Positions 1 to 6,096 of a stretch of 9,266 nucleotides of DNA are shown here, in pieces. Source of the stretch: Vicinamibacterales bacterium (lineage in GTDB: Bacteria > Acidobacteriota > Vicinamibacteria > Vicinamibacterales > UBA8438); the NCBI GenBank assembly GCA_030745255.1, contig JASLOY010000107.1, positions 1 to 9,266 on the forward strand. The letters run 5' to 3'. The translations under genes and the position numbers were made by a program. The notes beneath the pieces were generated by a model, which was not told the DNA's origin, ran no database searches, and was given only the letters and a program-made list of their open reading frames with translations. Position 1 is the stretch's first letter. Each line of letters starts with the position of its first letter.

Positions 1-351
1 CAGGCGCTCGGCGTGCGTATATACGCGATCGGCGCCGGCACACAGGGTGCCGCGCCGGTGCCGGTCGACGACCCGATTTTCGGCCGGCGAGTTGCACAGA
101 TGCGCGTCGACGTCGACGAACCGACGCTTCAGGAAACGGCGAGGCTCACCAACGGTCGCTACTTCAGAGCAACAGACCGTGAGAGTCTGGAGCGGATCTA
201 CGACGAGATCGACGCTTTGGAGACGACCGAGATCGAGGTGGAGCAATTCACGCGCTACGGCGAGCTGTTCTACACGCCACTATTGTTCGGTCTGGGAGTG
301 CTGCTGCTCGAGGCCGGTCTGGCCCGGACGGTATTGAGGAAGATACCGTAA
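1..351 (+). CDS. batA: BatA, von Willebrand factor A membrane protein (3' part only)
   Basis: The reading frame is open from base 1, so this is the C-terminal part (about 116 residues) of a gene that starts upstream. The first visible residues (GVRIYAIGAG) are a late beta strand of a VWA domain. The segment DEPTLQETARLTNGRYFRA, then the IYDEIDALE and EIEVEQFTRYGELF stretches, are typical of the BatA C-terminus. A hydrophobic segment follows (about residues 91-106 of the visible part), which would be the C-terminal membrane anchor. The metal-binding DxSxS motif must lie upstream and cannot be checked. The family is known as membrane-bound VWA proteins of the Bat/MoxR operons, acting in the cell envelope in stress tolerance. 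The stop codon overlaps the batB start by one base (TAATG), indicating co-translation. BatA rather than BatB is chosen from position in the operon and the EIEVEQFTRYGELF region. Confidence 0.85.
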   Translation, partial: QALGVRIYAIGAGTQGAAPVPVDDPIFGRRVAQMRVDVDEPTLQETARLTNGRYFRATDRESLERIYDEIDALETTEIEVEQFTRYGELFYTPLLFGLGVLLLEAGLARTVLRKIP

Positions 352-1382
352 TGTTCAGGTTTGCCGCCAGCGACATGTTGTTCGCCTATCTACTCGTGCC
401 GGCGCTGGTCGCGCTGTCATGGTGGGCCCAGACGCGGATGCGGCGCGATCTTGCTCGTTTTGGTGACCGGGGACTACTCGACCGCCTGACGGCAACCGTC
501 AGCCGCCCGGGGCAGCGGGCGAAGACAGTGCTGCTGGTCAGCGCCGTCGCCCTGGTGGCAACGGCGCTCGCTCGACCGCAGTTCGGCACCCGTGTCGAAA
601 CGATTCGCCGCGAAGGTCAGGACATTGTCATCGCTCTCGACCTGTCGGCCTCTATGGTGGCAGAGGACATGACGCCGAACAGGCTGGAAAAGGCAAAATT
701 CGCTATTGCCGATCTGATCGACCGACTGCAGGGCGACCGAGTCGGACTCGTCGCCTTCGCCGGCGAGGCGTTCGTGCAGAGCCCATTGACGCTGGACTAC
801 GGCGCCGCAACGTTGTTCCTGAATGCGATGGACCCAGACATGCTGTCGGTGCAGGGAACCAACATCGGGCAGGCGATCGAGGTCGCGCTCGACACATTTG
901 CCGAAACCGAGCGGCGTCACCGCGTGCTGGTCGTCATCACCGACGGGGAGGATCACGAAGGAGAGGTGGATGCCGCCGTCGAGCGGGCGCTCGAGGCAGG
1001 GGTTCGAATCTACGCTGTCGGCATCGGGTCGGCAGCAGGGGTACCGATTCCGGAGATCGGTGGCGCCGGCAGAGCGCAGGGATTCAAACGGGACACCGAT
1101 GGCACCGTGGTGACTACCCGGCTCGACGAAGCGACCCTGCAATCGATCGCCACGCGCACCGGGGGCACCTACTACCGCGCCTCCCCGGCGGGCACCGAGC
1201 TGGCGCTGCTGTCTGAGGAGCTCACTGCCGGTGAAGGTCAGGAGTTCGAAGCGGAACAGGTGACGCTGTTCGACGAGCAATACCAGCTGTTTCTCGGGCT
1301 CGCGCTGGCGCTGCTGGTCGCCGAGGTGCTGGTCTCGGACCGACGCCGCGTCCGGATCGCTTGGACAGGGAGGTTCAAGTGA
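351..1382 (+). CDS. batB: BatB, von Willebrand factor A domain membrane protein
   Basis: This is a 343-residue protein with two N-terminal membrane segments (about residues 9-27 and 59-77), a VWA domain (about 91-290) and a C-terminal membrane segment (about 307-329). The second helix ends in the ALARPQ signature common in Bat proteins. The MIDAS metal site looks complete: D97-x-S99-x-S101, T170 (in QGTNIG) and D198 (in ITDGED). A divalent-metal-dependent protein-protein contact is therefore expected. VWA Bat proteins are believed to work with a MoxR AAA ATPase and the other Bat proteins in the envelope; the exact role is not settled in the family. The ATG at 351 overlaps the batA stop and has a GAGGA-type ribosome site at 336-340. 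The stop TGA overlaps the batC GTG start (GTGA at 1379-1382). The length is normal for the family and no defect is visible. Confidence 0.93.
   Translation: MFRFAASDMLFAYLLVPALVALSWWAQTRMRRDLARFGDRGLLDRLTATVSRPGQRAKTVLLVSAVALVATALARPQFGTRVETIRREGQDIVIALDLSASMVAEDMTPNRLEKAKFAIADLIDRLQGDRVGLVAFAGEAFVQSPLTLDYGAATLFLNAMDPDMLSVQGTNIGQAIEVALDTFAETERRHRVLVVITDGEDHEGEVDAAVERALEAGVRIYAVGIGSAAGVPIPEIGGAGRAQGFKRDTDGTVVTTRLDEATLQSIATRTGGTYYRASPAGTELALLSEELTAGEGQEFEAEQVTLFDEQYQLFLGLALALLVAEVLVSDRRRVRIAWTGRFK
1368..1373 (+). promoter_or_regulatory. Ribosome binding site that sets the batC start
   Basis: GGGAGG lies five bases before the GTG at 1379 and inside the end of batB. A TTG at 1361 is in frame, but it precedes this site and would place it inside the coding region. 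The Shine-Dalgarno sequence therefore favours GTG at 1379, which also gives the GTGA overlap with the batB stop that is seen again at the next junction. Confidence 0.6.
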
Positions 1383-2176
1383 GTCTTGCGTCTCGTCGTC
1401 CGTCTGGGCTCATCTGCGCGGCGGCGCTGGCCTGTCTGGCGCTGCCCTCACCGGCCGCGGCACAGGCAGGTCGCGGCGCGGTCGCCTCGGGAAACCGGCT
1501 CTACGACGAGGGTCGGTATGAGGAAGCGCACGAGCAGTATCTGGAAGCGCTGCGTGAGGCACCAGACTCGCCAATCGTGCCGTTCAACGACGGGAACGCG
1601 CTATATCGGACTGAGGAATTCCAGCGGGCCATGGACGCCTACCGTCAGGCGGTCGAGAACGCGGACCCGGCAATCGAGGCGCAAGCCTGGTACAACCTCG
1701 GCAACGCGCTCTTCAAACAACAGCAGCTCGAACCGGCGCTCGAAGCCTATAGAGAGGCGATCAGACGGAATCCGTCCGACACCGACGCCAAGCACAACCT
1801 GGAAGTGGCGCTCGAGCAGCTTCAGCAGCAAGAGCAGGAACAGTCGCCAGACCAGCAAGACGAGCAGGATGGGCAGGACGAGAACGACCAAAACCAGGGC
1901 CAACAGGACGAGCAGCAATCAGAGCAGGATCAACAGGAGCCGGAACAGCAACAGAACAGCGAGGAACAAGAACAAGAGGAGACCCAGGAGGAGCAAAGTC
2001 AGCAGGATCAGCCGCAAGATCAGGAGCAGCAGCCCGGCGAGCAACAGCCGCAACCCGGGGAGCTGAGCCGAGAAGAGGCCGAGCGCCTGCTGCAGGCGAT
2101 CGACGAGGACCCGAGCCAAATCCAGCGGCAGCGTCGGAGCACTACTCCGGCCCGTCCGCCGCGGAGGCCGTGGTGA
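1379..2176 (+). CDS. batC: BatC, exported TPR protein with Gln/acidic-rich tail
   Basis: With the GTG start at 1379 the product is 265 residues. It begins with a signal peptide (RR near residues 6-7, hydrophobic 10-22, probable cleavage in the AAAQA stretch at 26-30). Three TPR-like helical pairs follow at about 34-67, 68-100 and 101-145 (motifs such as YEEAHEQYLEAL and WYNLGNALFKQ). Residues about 146-227 are almost only Gln, Glu, Asp, Asn, Ser and Pro, with no Lys or Arg, and are probably disordered. The C-terminus contains LSREEAERLLQAI and then an Arg/Pro-rich tail ending in Trp, a pattern I recognise from BatC homologues, so the gene looks full length. It probably acts as a periplasmic scaffold for the BatA/B complex. 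The family role in aerotolerance is known; the mechanism is not. The 3' end overlaps batD by four bases (GTGA). Confidence 0.88.
   Translation: MSLASRRPSGLICAAALACLALPSPAAAQAGRGAVASGNRLYDEGRYEEAHEQYLEALREAPDSPIVPFNDGNALYRTEEFQRAMDAYRQAVENADPAIEAQAWYNLGNALFKQQQLEPALEAYREAIRRNPSDTDAKHNLEVALEQLQQQEQEQSPDQQDEQDGQDENDQNQGQQDEQQSEQDQQEPEQQQNSEEQEQEETQEEQSQQDQPQDQEQQPGEQQPQPGELSREEAERLLQAIDEDPSQIQRQRRSTTPARPPRRPW
2163..2167 (+). promoter_or_regulatory. Ribosome binding site that sets the batD start
   Basis: A perfect GGAGG sits inside the last codons of batC. Two adjacent GTG codons follow, at 2170 and 2173. The spacing is two bases to the first and five to the second, so the second is preferred. 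That choice again gives a GTGA stop/start overlap with batC. Confidence 0.55.
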
Positions 2177-3963
2177 CCGCGAGACGACTCCTCTTCGTCC
2201 TCGGTCTCGTTGTTGGACTGCCGGCCGAGGGGTCCGCACAGACGGCCCGAGCCTACTTGAGTCAGAACGACGTTGCGCTGAACCGGCAATTCGTGCTGAA
2301 CGTCGAACTCTCAGGCACCCAGCAGCTCGACGGCGACCCGGAGCTTCCCGACCTGTCGGCGTTTGCGGCCTACCTCGGATCTGGCACCTCGACGTCGATG
2401 CAGATCGTCAACGGCCGCACGTCGATGACGCTGACGGTGCAGTATCGGTACCAGGCCACAGCCGAGGGCACGTTCGAGATCGCACCGGTGGTGGTGCATG
2501 CCGGCGGGCAGGACCTGCGCACCGAGCCGCTGACGATCCGCATCTCCGATGCGCCTGCGCCAGCTACTCGATCGGGTGCACCCGGCGCGAACGGCGGCGT
2601 TGCACCGGAAGATCTATTCGTCACCGCTACAACGAGCAAGCCACGGGTGTATGTGAACGAGCCGGTTATCGTCGAGTACCGCATTTTTACGCGAGTGGAC
2701 GTCGACGGGTACAACGTGACGCGGCAGCCGGGCACCGCCGGCTTCTGGGTGGAGGAGCTCGCCGACCCACAGGCTCGGGTCGAGCAGGTGGTGCGCAATG
2801 GGCTGCAATACGCCAGCACGGTGGTCCGGCGTCTCGCCTTGTTCCCAACCAGTGCCGGCACCAAGACCCTGGAGCCGCTGACGCTCGAGACCCGGGTGCG
2901 CGTGCAGCGCCGACCACGCAGCCTGTTCGGTGACCCGTTCGGCGATATCTTTGGTGGCAACCTCTTTGTCGGGTCCAGTTCGGTCGAGATCGAGGTCGTC
3001 CCGCTCCCGGAGGCGGGGCGCCCGGACACGTTCAACGGGCTGGTCGGACAGTTCGAGATATCGGCCTCAATCGACCGCACCCGGGCCGATACCAACGATG
3101 CGCTCACCTATCGCCTCGAGGTGTCCGGGACCGGTAACATCAGGACCCTGTCGGAGCTAGAACTGGGTTTTCCGTCCGACTTCGAGGTGTATCCGCCGGA
3201 TGTCAGTGAACGGGTGGAACCAACCGCTGACGGCGTGCTGGGCAGCAAGACATTCGAGTACGTCCTTGTGCCGCGCGCACCGGGTCAGGTGACGATTCCG
3301 GCGGTCGAGCTGACCTACTTCGACATTGGTGCCAACGCTTACACTGTGGCGGCATCCGACCCCATCACCCTCACCGTCGCCGGCGACCCGGTGGCCACAC
3401 CGACCGGACTGGCCGGCCGCCGCCGGACCGGGATTGATTTGCAGCGCCAGGACATCCGGTTCATCCAGATTGCCAGACCCAGCTTCCGCCCGGTTGGCGA
3501 CACGTTCGTCGGCGGTGTCCGGTTCTGGGCGATGGTGCTGGTGCCGATACTCGCGGTTGGCGGCGCTCTCGCCGTGCGCCGTCACCAGGACCGGTTGACC
3601 GGTGACGTGGCGTACGCACGTGGTCGCCGCGCCTCGCGTTTGGCGAAGCAGCGGCTCGCCAGGGCGGCGGCGCTTGGCTCGCCGGACCGACACCGGGAGT
3701 TCCACGCCGAGGTCGGAAGGGCCTTGCAGGGCTTTCTCGGCGACAAGCTGAACGTCGCCGAAGCGGGATTGATCAGGGATGAGATCCGTACGCGATTAGT
3801 GTCGCGGGGTGTGGCACACGCGGTGGTCGACGTCTACTTGGCATGTTTGGAAGACTGCGACCGTCAGCGGTTTGCTCCCACCGAACCGGACGCGGCAGCG
3901 ATGCAGGACACGCTGACCCGTGCCGGGCAGGCGATGTCCGATCTCGACCAGGCGGTGTCATGA
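2173..3963 (+). CDS. batD: BatD, oxygen-tolerance family membrane protein
   Basis: A 596-residue protein from the GTG at 2173 (one residue longer if 2170 is used). It has a signal peptide with likely cleavage after GSA (about residue 22), then a long beta-rich exported region. Landmarks of the BatD family are the ARAYLSQNDVALNRQFVLNVEL start, an aromatic/Gly/Asp loop around residues 250-263 (DPFGDIFGG), and the following GRPDTFNGLVGQFEISASID segment leading to VSGTGNI. One membrane segment lies at about 451-470. An Arg/Ala-rich cytoplasmic tail of about 125 residues follows, containing HREFHAEVGRALQGFLGDKL. The family is known as 'oxygen tolerance' proteins of Bat operons; a biochemical activity is not established. 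It overlaps batC and batE by four bases each, so it is expressed with them. Length and architecture are normal. Confidence 0.9.
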   Translation: MTARRLLFVLGLVVGLPAEGSAQTARAYLSQNDVALNRQFVLNVELSGTQQLDGDPELPDLSAFAAYLGSGTSTSMQIVNGRTSMTLTVQYRYQATAEGTFEIAPVVVHAGGQDLRTEPLTIRISDAPAPATRSGAPGANGGVAPEDLFVTATTSKPRVYVNEPVIVEYRIFTRVDVDGYNVTRQPGTAGFWVEELADPQARVEQVVRNGLQYASTVVRRLALFPTSAGTKTLEPLTLETRVRVQRRPRSLFGDPFGDIFGGNLFVGSSSVEIEVVPLPEAGRPDTFNGLVGQFEISASIDRTRADTNDALTYRLEVSGTGNIRTLSELELGFPSDFEVYPPDVSERVEPTADGVLGSKTFEYVLVPRAPGQVTIPAVELTYFDIGANAYTVAASDPITLTVAGDPVATPTGLAGRRRTGIDLQRQDIRFIQIARPSFRPVGDTFVGGVRFWAMVLVPILAVGGALAVRRHQDRLTGDVAYARGRRASRLAKQRLARAAALGSPDRHREFHAEVGRALQGFLGDKLNVAEAGLIRDEIRTRLVSRGVAHAVVDVYLACLEDCDRQRFAPTEPDAAAMQDTLTRAGQAMSDLDQAVS

Positions 3964-4730
3964 CTCCACGACCGTTCGTGACGCTGACGATGATCGTCTG
4001 GATTGGAGTCCTGACGGCCAGCGTGTCGGCGGGCCAGGGCGCCTTCTTCGACGAGGGCAATCAGCGTTACCAGGACGGGGACTTCGACGGCGCGCTCGAG
4101 CGCTACGTGCAGATTCTCGACGAGGGACTCGAGAGCGGCGAGCTGTACTACAACATCGGGAACACCTATTTCAAACTTGGTGAGCTTGGACCGGCGATAC
4201 TGTATTACGAACGGGCGCGGCGGCTGATGCCGGGCGACGACGACCTGTTGGCCAATCTCGAACTGGCCCGCTCGCTGACCGCCGACGAGATCACCCCGCT
4301 GCCCAGGTTCTGGGTGCTCCGCACGGTCGGCTGGTGGGTGGGCTTGCTGCCTCTGGCGGCGCTGGTTTGGCTGGTGGCCCTCGCCTACCTGACGGCAATG
4401 GCGGCTGTAATCCTCGCGATTCTCAGACCAGCGACGCCGCTGGCGACCTGGGCCCGACGGGTCGCGATTGCGGGCGCGACCGTCTCCCTTGTCCTCGGCA
4501 TCAATCTGGCCATCCGCGAGATGGGAATCGGCTCGGCCGAGGAAGCGGTAATCATGGCCGAGGAGGTCGAAGTCCAGAGCGCGCCGTCAGACGACAGCAC
4601 ACTCCAGATCTTCGCGGTGCACGAGGGCACCAAAGTGCAGATCGACCGCAGGTCCGAGGCGTGGGTCGAGGTAGTCCTCGAGGACGGAAAGGTCGGCTGG
4701 GTCCGCACCGACCAGCTCGAACCAATCTAG
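3960..4730 (+). CDS. batE: BatE, TPR-membrane-SH3-like protein
   Basis: The ATG at 3960 overlaps the batD stop (ATGA) and is followed by a credible signal peptide (hydrophobic about 6-20, cleavage near A24). The frame is open further upstream to 3843, but those codons lie inside batD, so 3960 is chosen even though its ribosome site (AGGCGG at 3950-3955) is only fair. The product is 256 residues. TPR repeats span about 27-100 (FFDEGNQRYQDGDFDGALERY, then YYNIGNTYFKLGELGPAI). A long hydrophobic stretch at about 122-155 and a second at 168-185 are membrane segments. Residues about 194-256 form a bacterial SH3-like domain (EVQSAPSDDS, then GTKVQIDRRSEAWVEVVLEDGKVGWV). This TPR-TM-SH3b layout is that of BatE. 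The SH3b part would lie outside the membrane, perhaps contacting peptidoglycan or a partner; that is inference. It is the last gene of the operon. Confidence 0.9.
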   Translation: MTPRPFVTLTMIVWIGVLTASVSAGQGAFFDEGNQRYQDGDFDGALERYVQILDEGLESGELYYNIGNTYFKLGELGPAILYYERARRLMPGDDDLLANLELARSLTADEITPLPRFWVLRTVGWWVGLLPLAALVWLVALAYLTAMAAVILAILRPATPLATWARRVAIAGATVSLVLGINLAIREMGIGSAEEAVIMAEEVEVQSAPSDDSTLQIFAVHEGTKVQIDRRSEAWVEVVLEDGKVGWVRTDQLEPI

Positions 4731-4737
4731 TTATCCC

Positions 4738-4800
4738 GGCGAGGCGTTCGCCTGGACTGCGTTGCTTCGTTGGTCACAGGTCGCCTAGCGCCCCGGCGAC
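4738..4800 (+). terminator. Weak hairpins after batE, possible transcript end
   Basis: Two GC-rich hairpins follow the batE stop. The first is GGCGA/TCGCC (4738-4742 with 4748-4752, five-base loop). The second is GTCGCC/GGCGAC (4780-4785 with 4795-4800, nine-base loop). Neither has a T-run after it, so this is not a canonical intrinsic terminator. Stems of this length are expected by chance in a GC-rich gap of this size. The placement directly after the last bat gene is the main support. Confidence 0.2.
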
Positions 4801-5089
4801 GCTGGCAGGACCCGGATCTCTGAGCAAGGCTCAAGGCCGACGACCTACGCCACAGACACTTTGTCCATCGCCACGTCGCGCAGGCTTTCGACTGAGACGG
4901 TTCCGCGGTATCCTGTTCTTAGTGGTCCCGTTCGTATGTACGGTCACGCGCCGAGGGCTCGCTAAGTAGTGTCGCGCTCGCTCCGCCCTTCGCGAGGAGA
5001 GAGCATACCGGCAGTATTCGACCTCGCTGACCCGAAGCCCAACGCGGCCATTGGTGGGATGCATCGGCGGCCGAATGCGACCGTAATTA

Positions 5090-5101
5090 TGACCGGGGTC
5101 A
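5090..5101. promoter_or_regulatory. Short inverted repeat upstream of receiver/ATPase gene, possible operator
   Basis: TGACC-GG-GGTCA is a perfect inverted repeat of five-base arms with a two-base centre, ending 26 bases before the ATG at 5128. It directly follows TAATTAT (5084-5090), which could serve as a -10 element, but I see no good -35 at the right distance. An operator overlapping a start site is conceivable. Arms this short are expected roughly by chance in a gap of this length, so support is weak. Confidence 0.18.
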
Positions 5102-5127
5102 CTTAGGCCTCCGTAGCAGGCAAGCCT

Positions 5128-6006
5128 ATGAAAGTGCTGATCGTCGATGATGACAGCAGCTCCCGCACGCTGCTGAAGAACCTCGTCGAAGAACAGGGGT
5201 ACCCGGCCGCCGTCGCCCCCGACGGCCGGCAAGGCCTCGAGACGTTTCGCCACTTGCACCCGGACATCGTGTTCTCCGACATGCGAATGCCGGAGATGGA
5301 CGGGCTGGAGCTGCTCGAGGCGATTCGCCAAGAGGACGAGTCGGCGATCTTCGTTCTCGTGACCGGCTTCGGCTGCGAGGAATATGCCGTTCAGGCACTG
5401 AGGAACGGCGCTGACGACTATATCCACAAGCCGATCTTCGACACCGACTTCGTCCCCCTCGTCAAGAAGCTCGCCGACCGCGTCAAGGGTCGATCGTCCG
5501 AACGGGAAGTGCGAGCGATGTTCGCGCAGCGCACGCTCACACTCGAGCTCGACAACACCCTTGACAGGGTACCGATCATCGCCGGACAACTGCTGGAGGA
5601 GACCGGTGGCACGATCCCGCGGGACGAGCGCGGGGGTGTGCGCATCGGCTTGATCGAGCTGCTGATGAACGCGATCGAGCATGGCAATCTCGGCATCACC
5701 TACGAACAGAAAGAGGCCGCCCTTCGCCGGCGGGATGGCCTGGCCGAGCTCACCGGTCGCAGACTCGCTCAACCCGACCTGGCCGCCCGGCGCGTGACGG
5801 TCTACTTCCGGATGGACGCGAAGACCTGCGAGTGGGTCATTGCCGACGAGGGCGCGGGCTTCGACTGGCTGGCGGTGCCAGAGGCCACCACGGGCAAGGC
5901 GATCTACGCGTCGCACGGCCGTGGCATCATGCTGAGCCTACTCTATTTCGACTCGGTGGAATACGAAGGACTGGGCAACGTCGTGCGGCTGGTGAAGCGG
6001 CTGTGA
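5128..6006 (+). CDS. Receiver domain fused to RsbW-like anti-sigma kinase domain
   Basis: This 292-residue protein starts with a CheY-like receiver (about 1-122): acidic pocket D7-D8-D9, phospho-acceptor D51 in FSDMRMPEMDG, T79 in VTGFG, and K101 in HKP. All key residues are present. Residues about 140-292 form a GHKL ATPase domain of the anti-sigma-factor type: N box E177-x3-N181 with EHGN at 184-187, G1 box DEGAGFD (240-246), and G2 box SHGRGIM (262-268). No histidine phospho-acceptor helix and no DNA-binding domain are seen, so it is neither a classic sensor kinase nor a transcription factor. The likely role is cytoplasmic: a serine kinase or binder of a sigma or anti-sigma partner, switched by phosphorylation of D51. 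This is inferred from RsbW/SpoIIAB relatives. The ATG at 5128 has a modest AGCAGG site (5115-5120) at seven bases. It stands alone between a long gap and a convergent gene, with no partner genes nearby. Confidence 0.85.
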   Translation: MKVLIVDDDSSSRTLLKNLVEEQGYPAAVAPDGRQGLETFRHLHPDIVFSDMRMPEMDGLELLEAIRQEDESAIFVLVTGFGCEEYAVQALRNGADDYIHKPIFDTDFVPLVKKLADRVKGRSSEREVRAMFAQRTLTLELDNTLDRVPIIAGQLLEETGGTIPRDERGGVRIGLIELLMNAIEHGNLGITYEQKEAALRRRDGLAELTGRRLAQPDLAARRVTVYFRMDAKTCEWVIADEGAGFDWLAVPEATTGKAIYASHGRGIMLSLLYFDSVEYEGLGNVVRLVKRL

Positions 6007-6021
6007 CCGCAGCCCCGGTTC

Positions 6022-6054
6022 GATTGGTCGGGATTGACCGGGTGACGACCGATC
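6022..6054 (+). terminator. Hairpin in the convergent gap, candidate transcript end
   Basis: GATTGGTCG (6022-6030) pairs with CGACCGATC (6046-6054), giving nine pairs including one G-U, with a 15-base loop. It begins 16 bases after the receiver/ATPase stop and lies between two convergent genes, where a terminator is expected. On the minus strand the same stem carries a C-A mismatch, so it suits the plus transcript better. No T-run follows on either strand, so intrinsic termination is doubtful; it could instead protect the 3' end. Confidence 0.3.
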
Positions 6055-6096
6055 AGGCAGACCCCTAACGTAACCGCCCAGCCCGTTTCTCCTGCC

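Larger units (their letters stand above)
4731..5127. other. Intergenic gap with no supportable gene
   Basis: These 397 bases separate batE from the receiver/ATPase gene. On both strands I see only continuations of out-of-frame open stretches from the neighbouring genes, and no start with a good ribosome site and protein-like translation. I find no tRNA cloverleaf, no tandem repeat and no transposon end. What is visible: small hairpins after batE (4738-4752, 4780-4800), a possible stem CTCGC/GCGAG at 4977-4996, an AT-rich TAATTAT at 5084-5090 in an otherwise GC-rich stretch, the inverted repeat at 5090-5101, and TAGGC/GCCTA arms (5104-5108 and 5124-5128) around the ribosome site of the next gene. 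The gap is long for this compact window, so it probably holds the end of the bat transcript and the promoter of the next gene. Confidence 0.6.

Noticed and set aside
105..118. Perfect 14-base palindrome CGTCGACGTCGACG
   Set aside because: It is explained by the coding sequence of batA (Arg-Val-Asp-Val-Asp-Glu region) using GTC and GAC codons. There is no sign of a regulatory role.
1001..1010. GGTTCGAATC, like a tRNA T-loop
   Set aside because: It lies in frame within the batB VWA domain and no acceptor, D-arm or anticodon stem surrounds it.
474..1280. Minus-strand open frame of 268 codons opposite batB
   Set aside because: It is an antisense shadow of batB, whose VWA motifs are intact. The translation is rich in Arg, Gly and His without domain structure.
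1601..2239. Minus-strand frames encoding poly-leucine, membrane-like segments opposite batC
   Set aside because: They are the reverse complement of Gln/Glu codons (CAG and GAG become CTG and CTC), so the hydrophobic look is an artefact of the BatC tail.
4334..4969. Plus-strand open frame of 211 codons overlapping batE and running into the gap
   Set aside because: It is out of frame with batE, whose TPR, membrane and SH3-like regions are clear. The translation is low-complexity Arg/Gly/Pro, with no ribosome site at its start.
5059..5106. Possible 15-codon leader ORF (ATG at 5059, TAG at 5104) before the receiver gene
   Set aside because: The GGTGGG before it abuts the ATG with no spacing, the peptide has no attenuation-like codon run, and such short frames are frequent by chance.
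4831..5916. Long minus-strand open frame (361 codons) covering the intergenic gap and most of the receiver/ATPase gene
   Set aside because: It lies antisense to a well-supported gene with clear domain motifs, and its translation shows no recognisable domain. Long antisense frames are common in GC-rich DNA.
6035..6042. TGACCGGG shared with the inverted repeat upstream of the receiver gene (5090-5097), as if flanking the gene
   Set aside because: The same word also occurs inside batB near 463, and its Val-Thr-Gly coding form is common here. It is not a flanking repeat of a mobile element.
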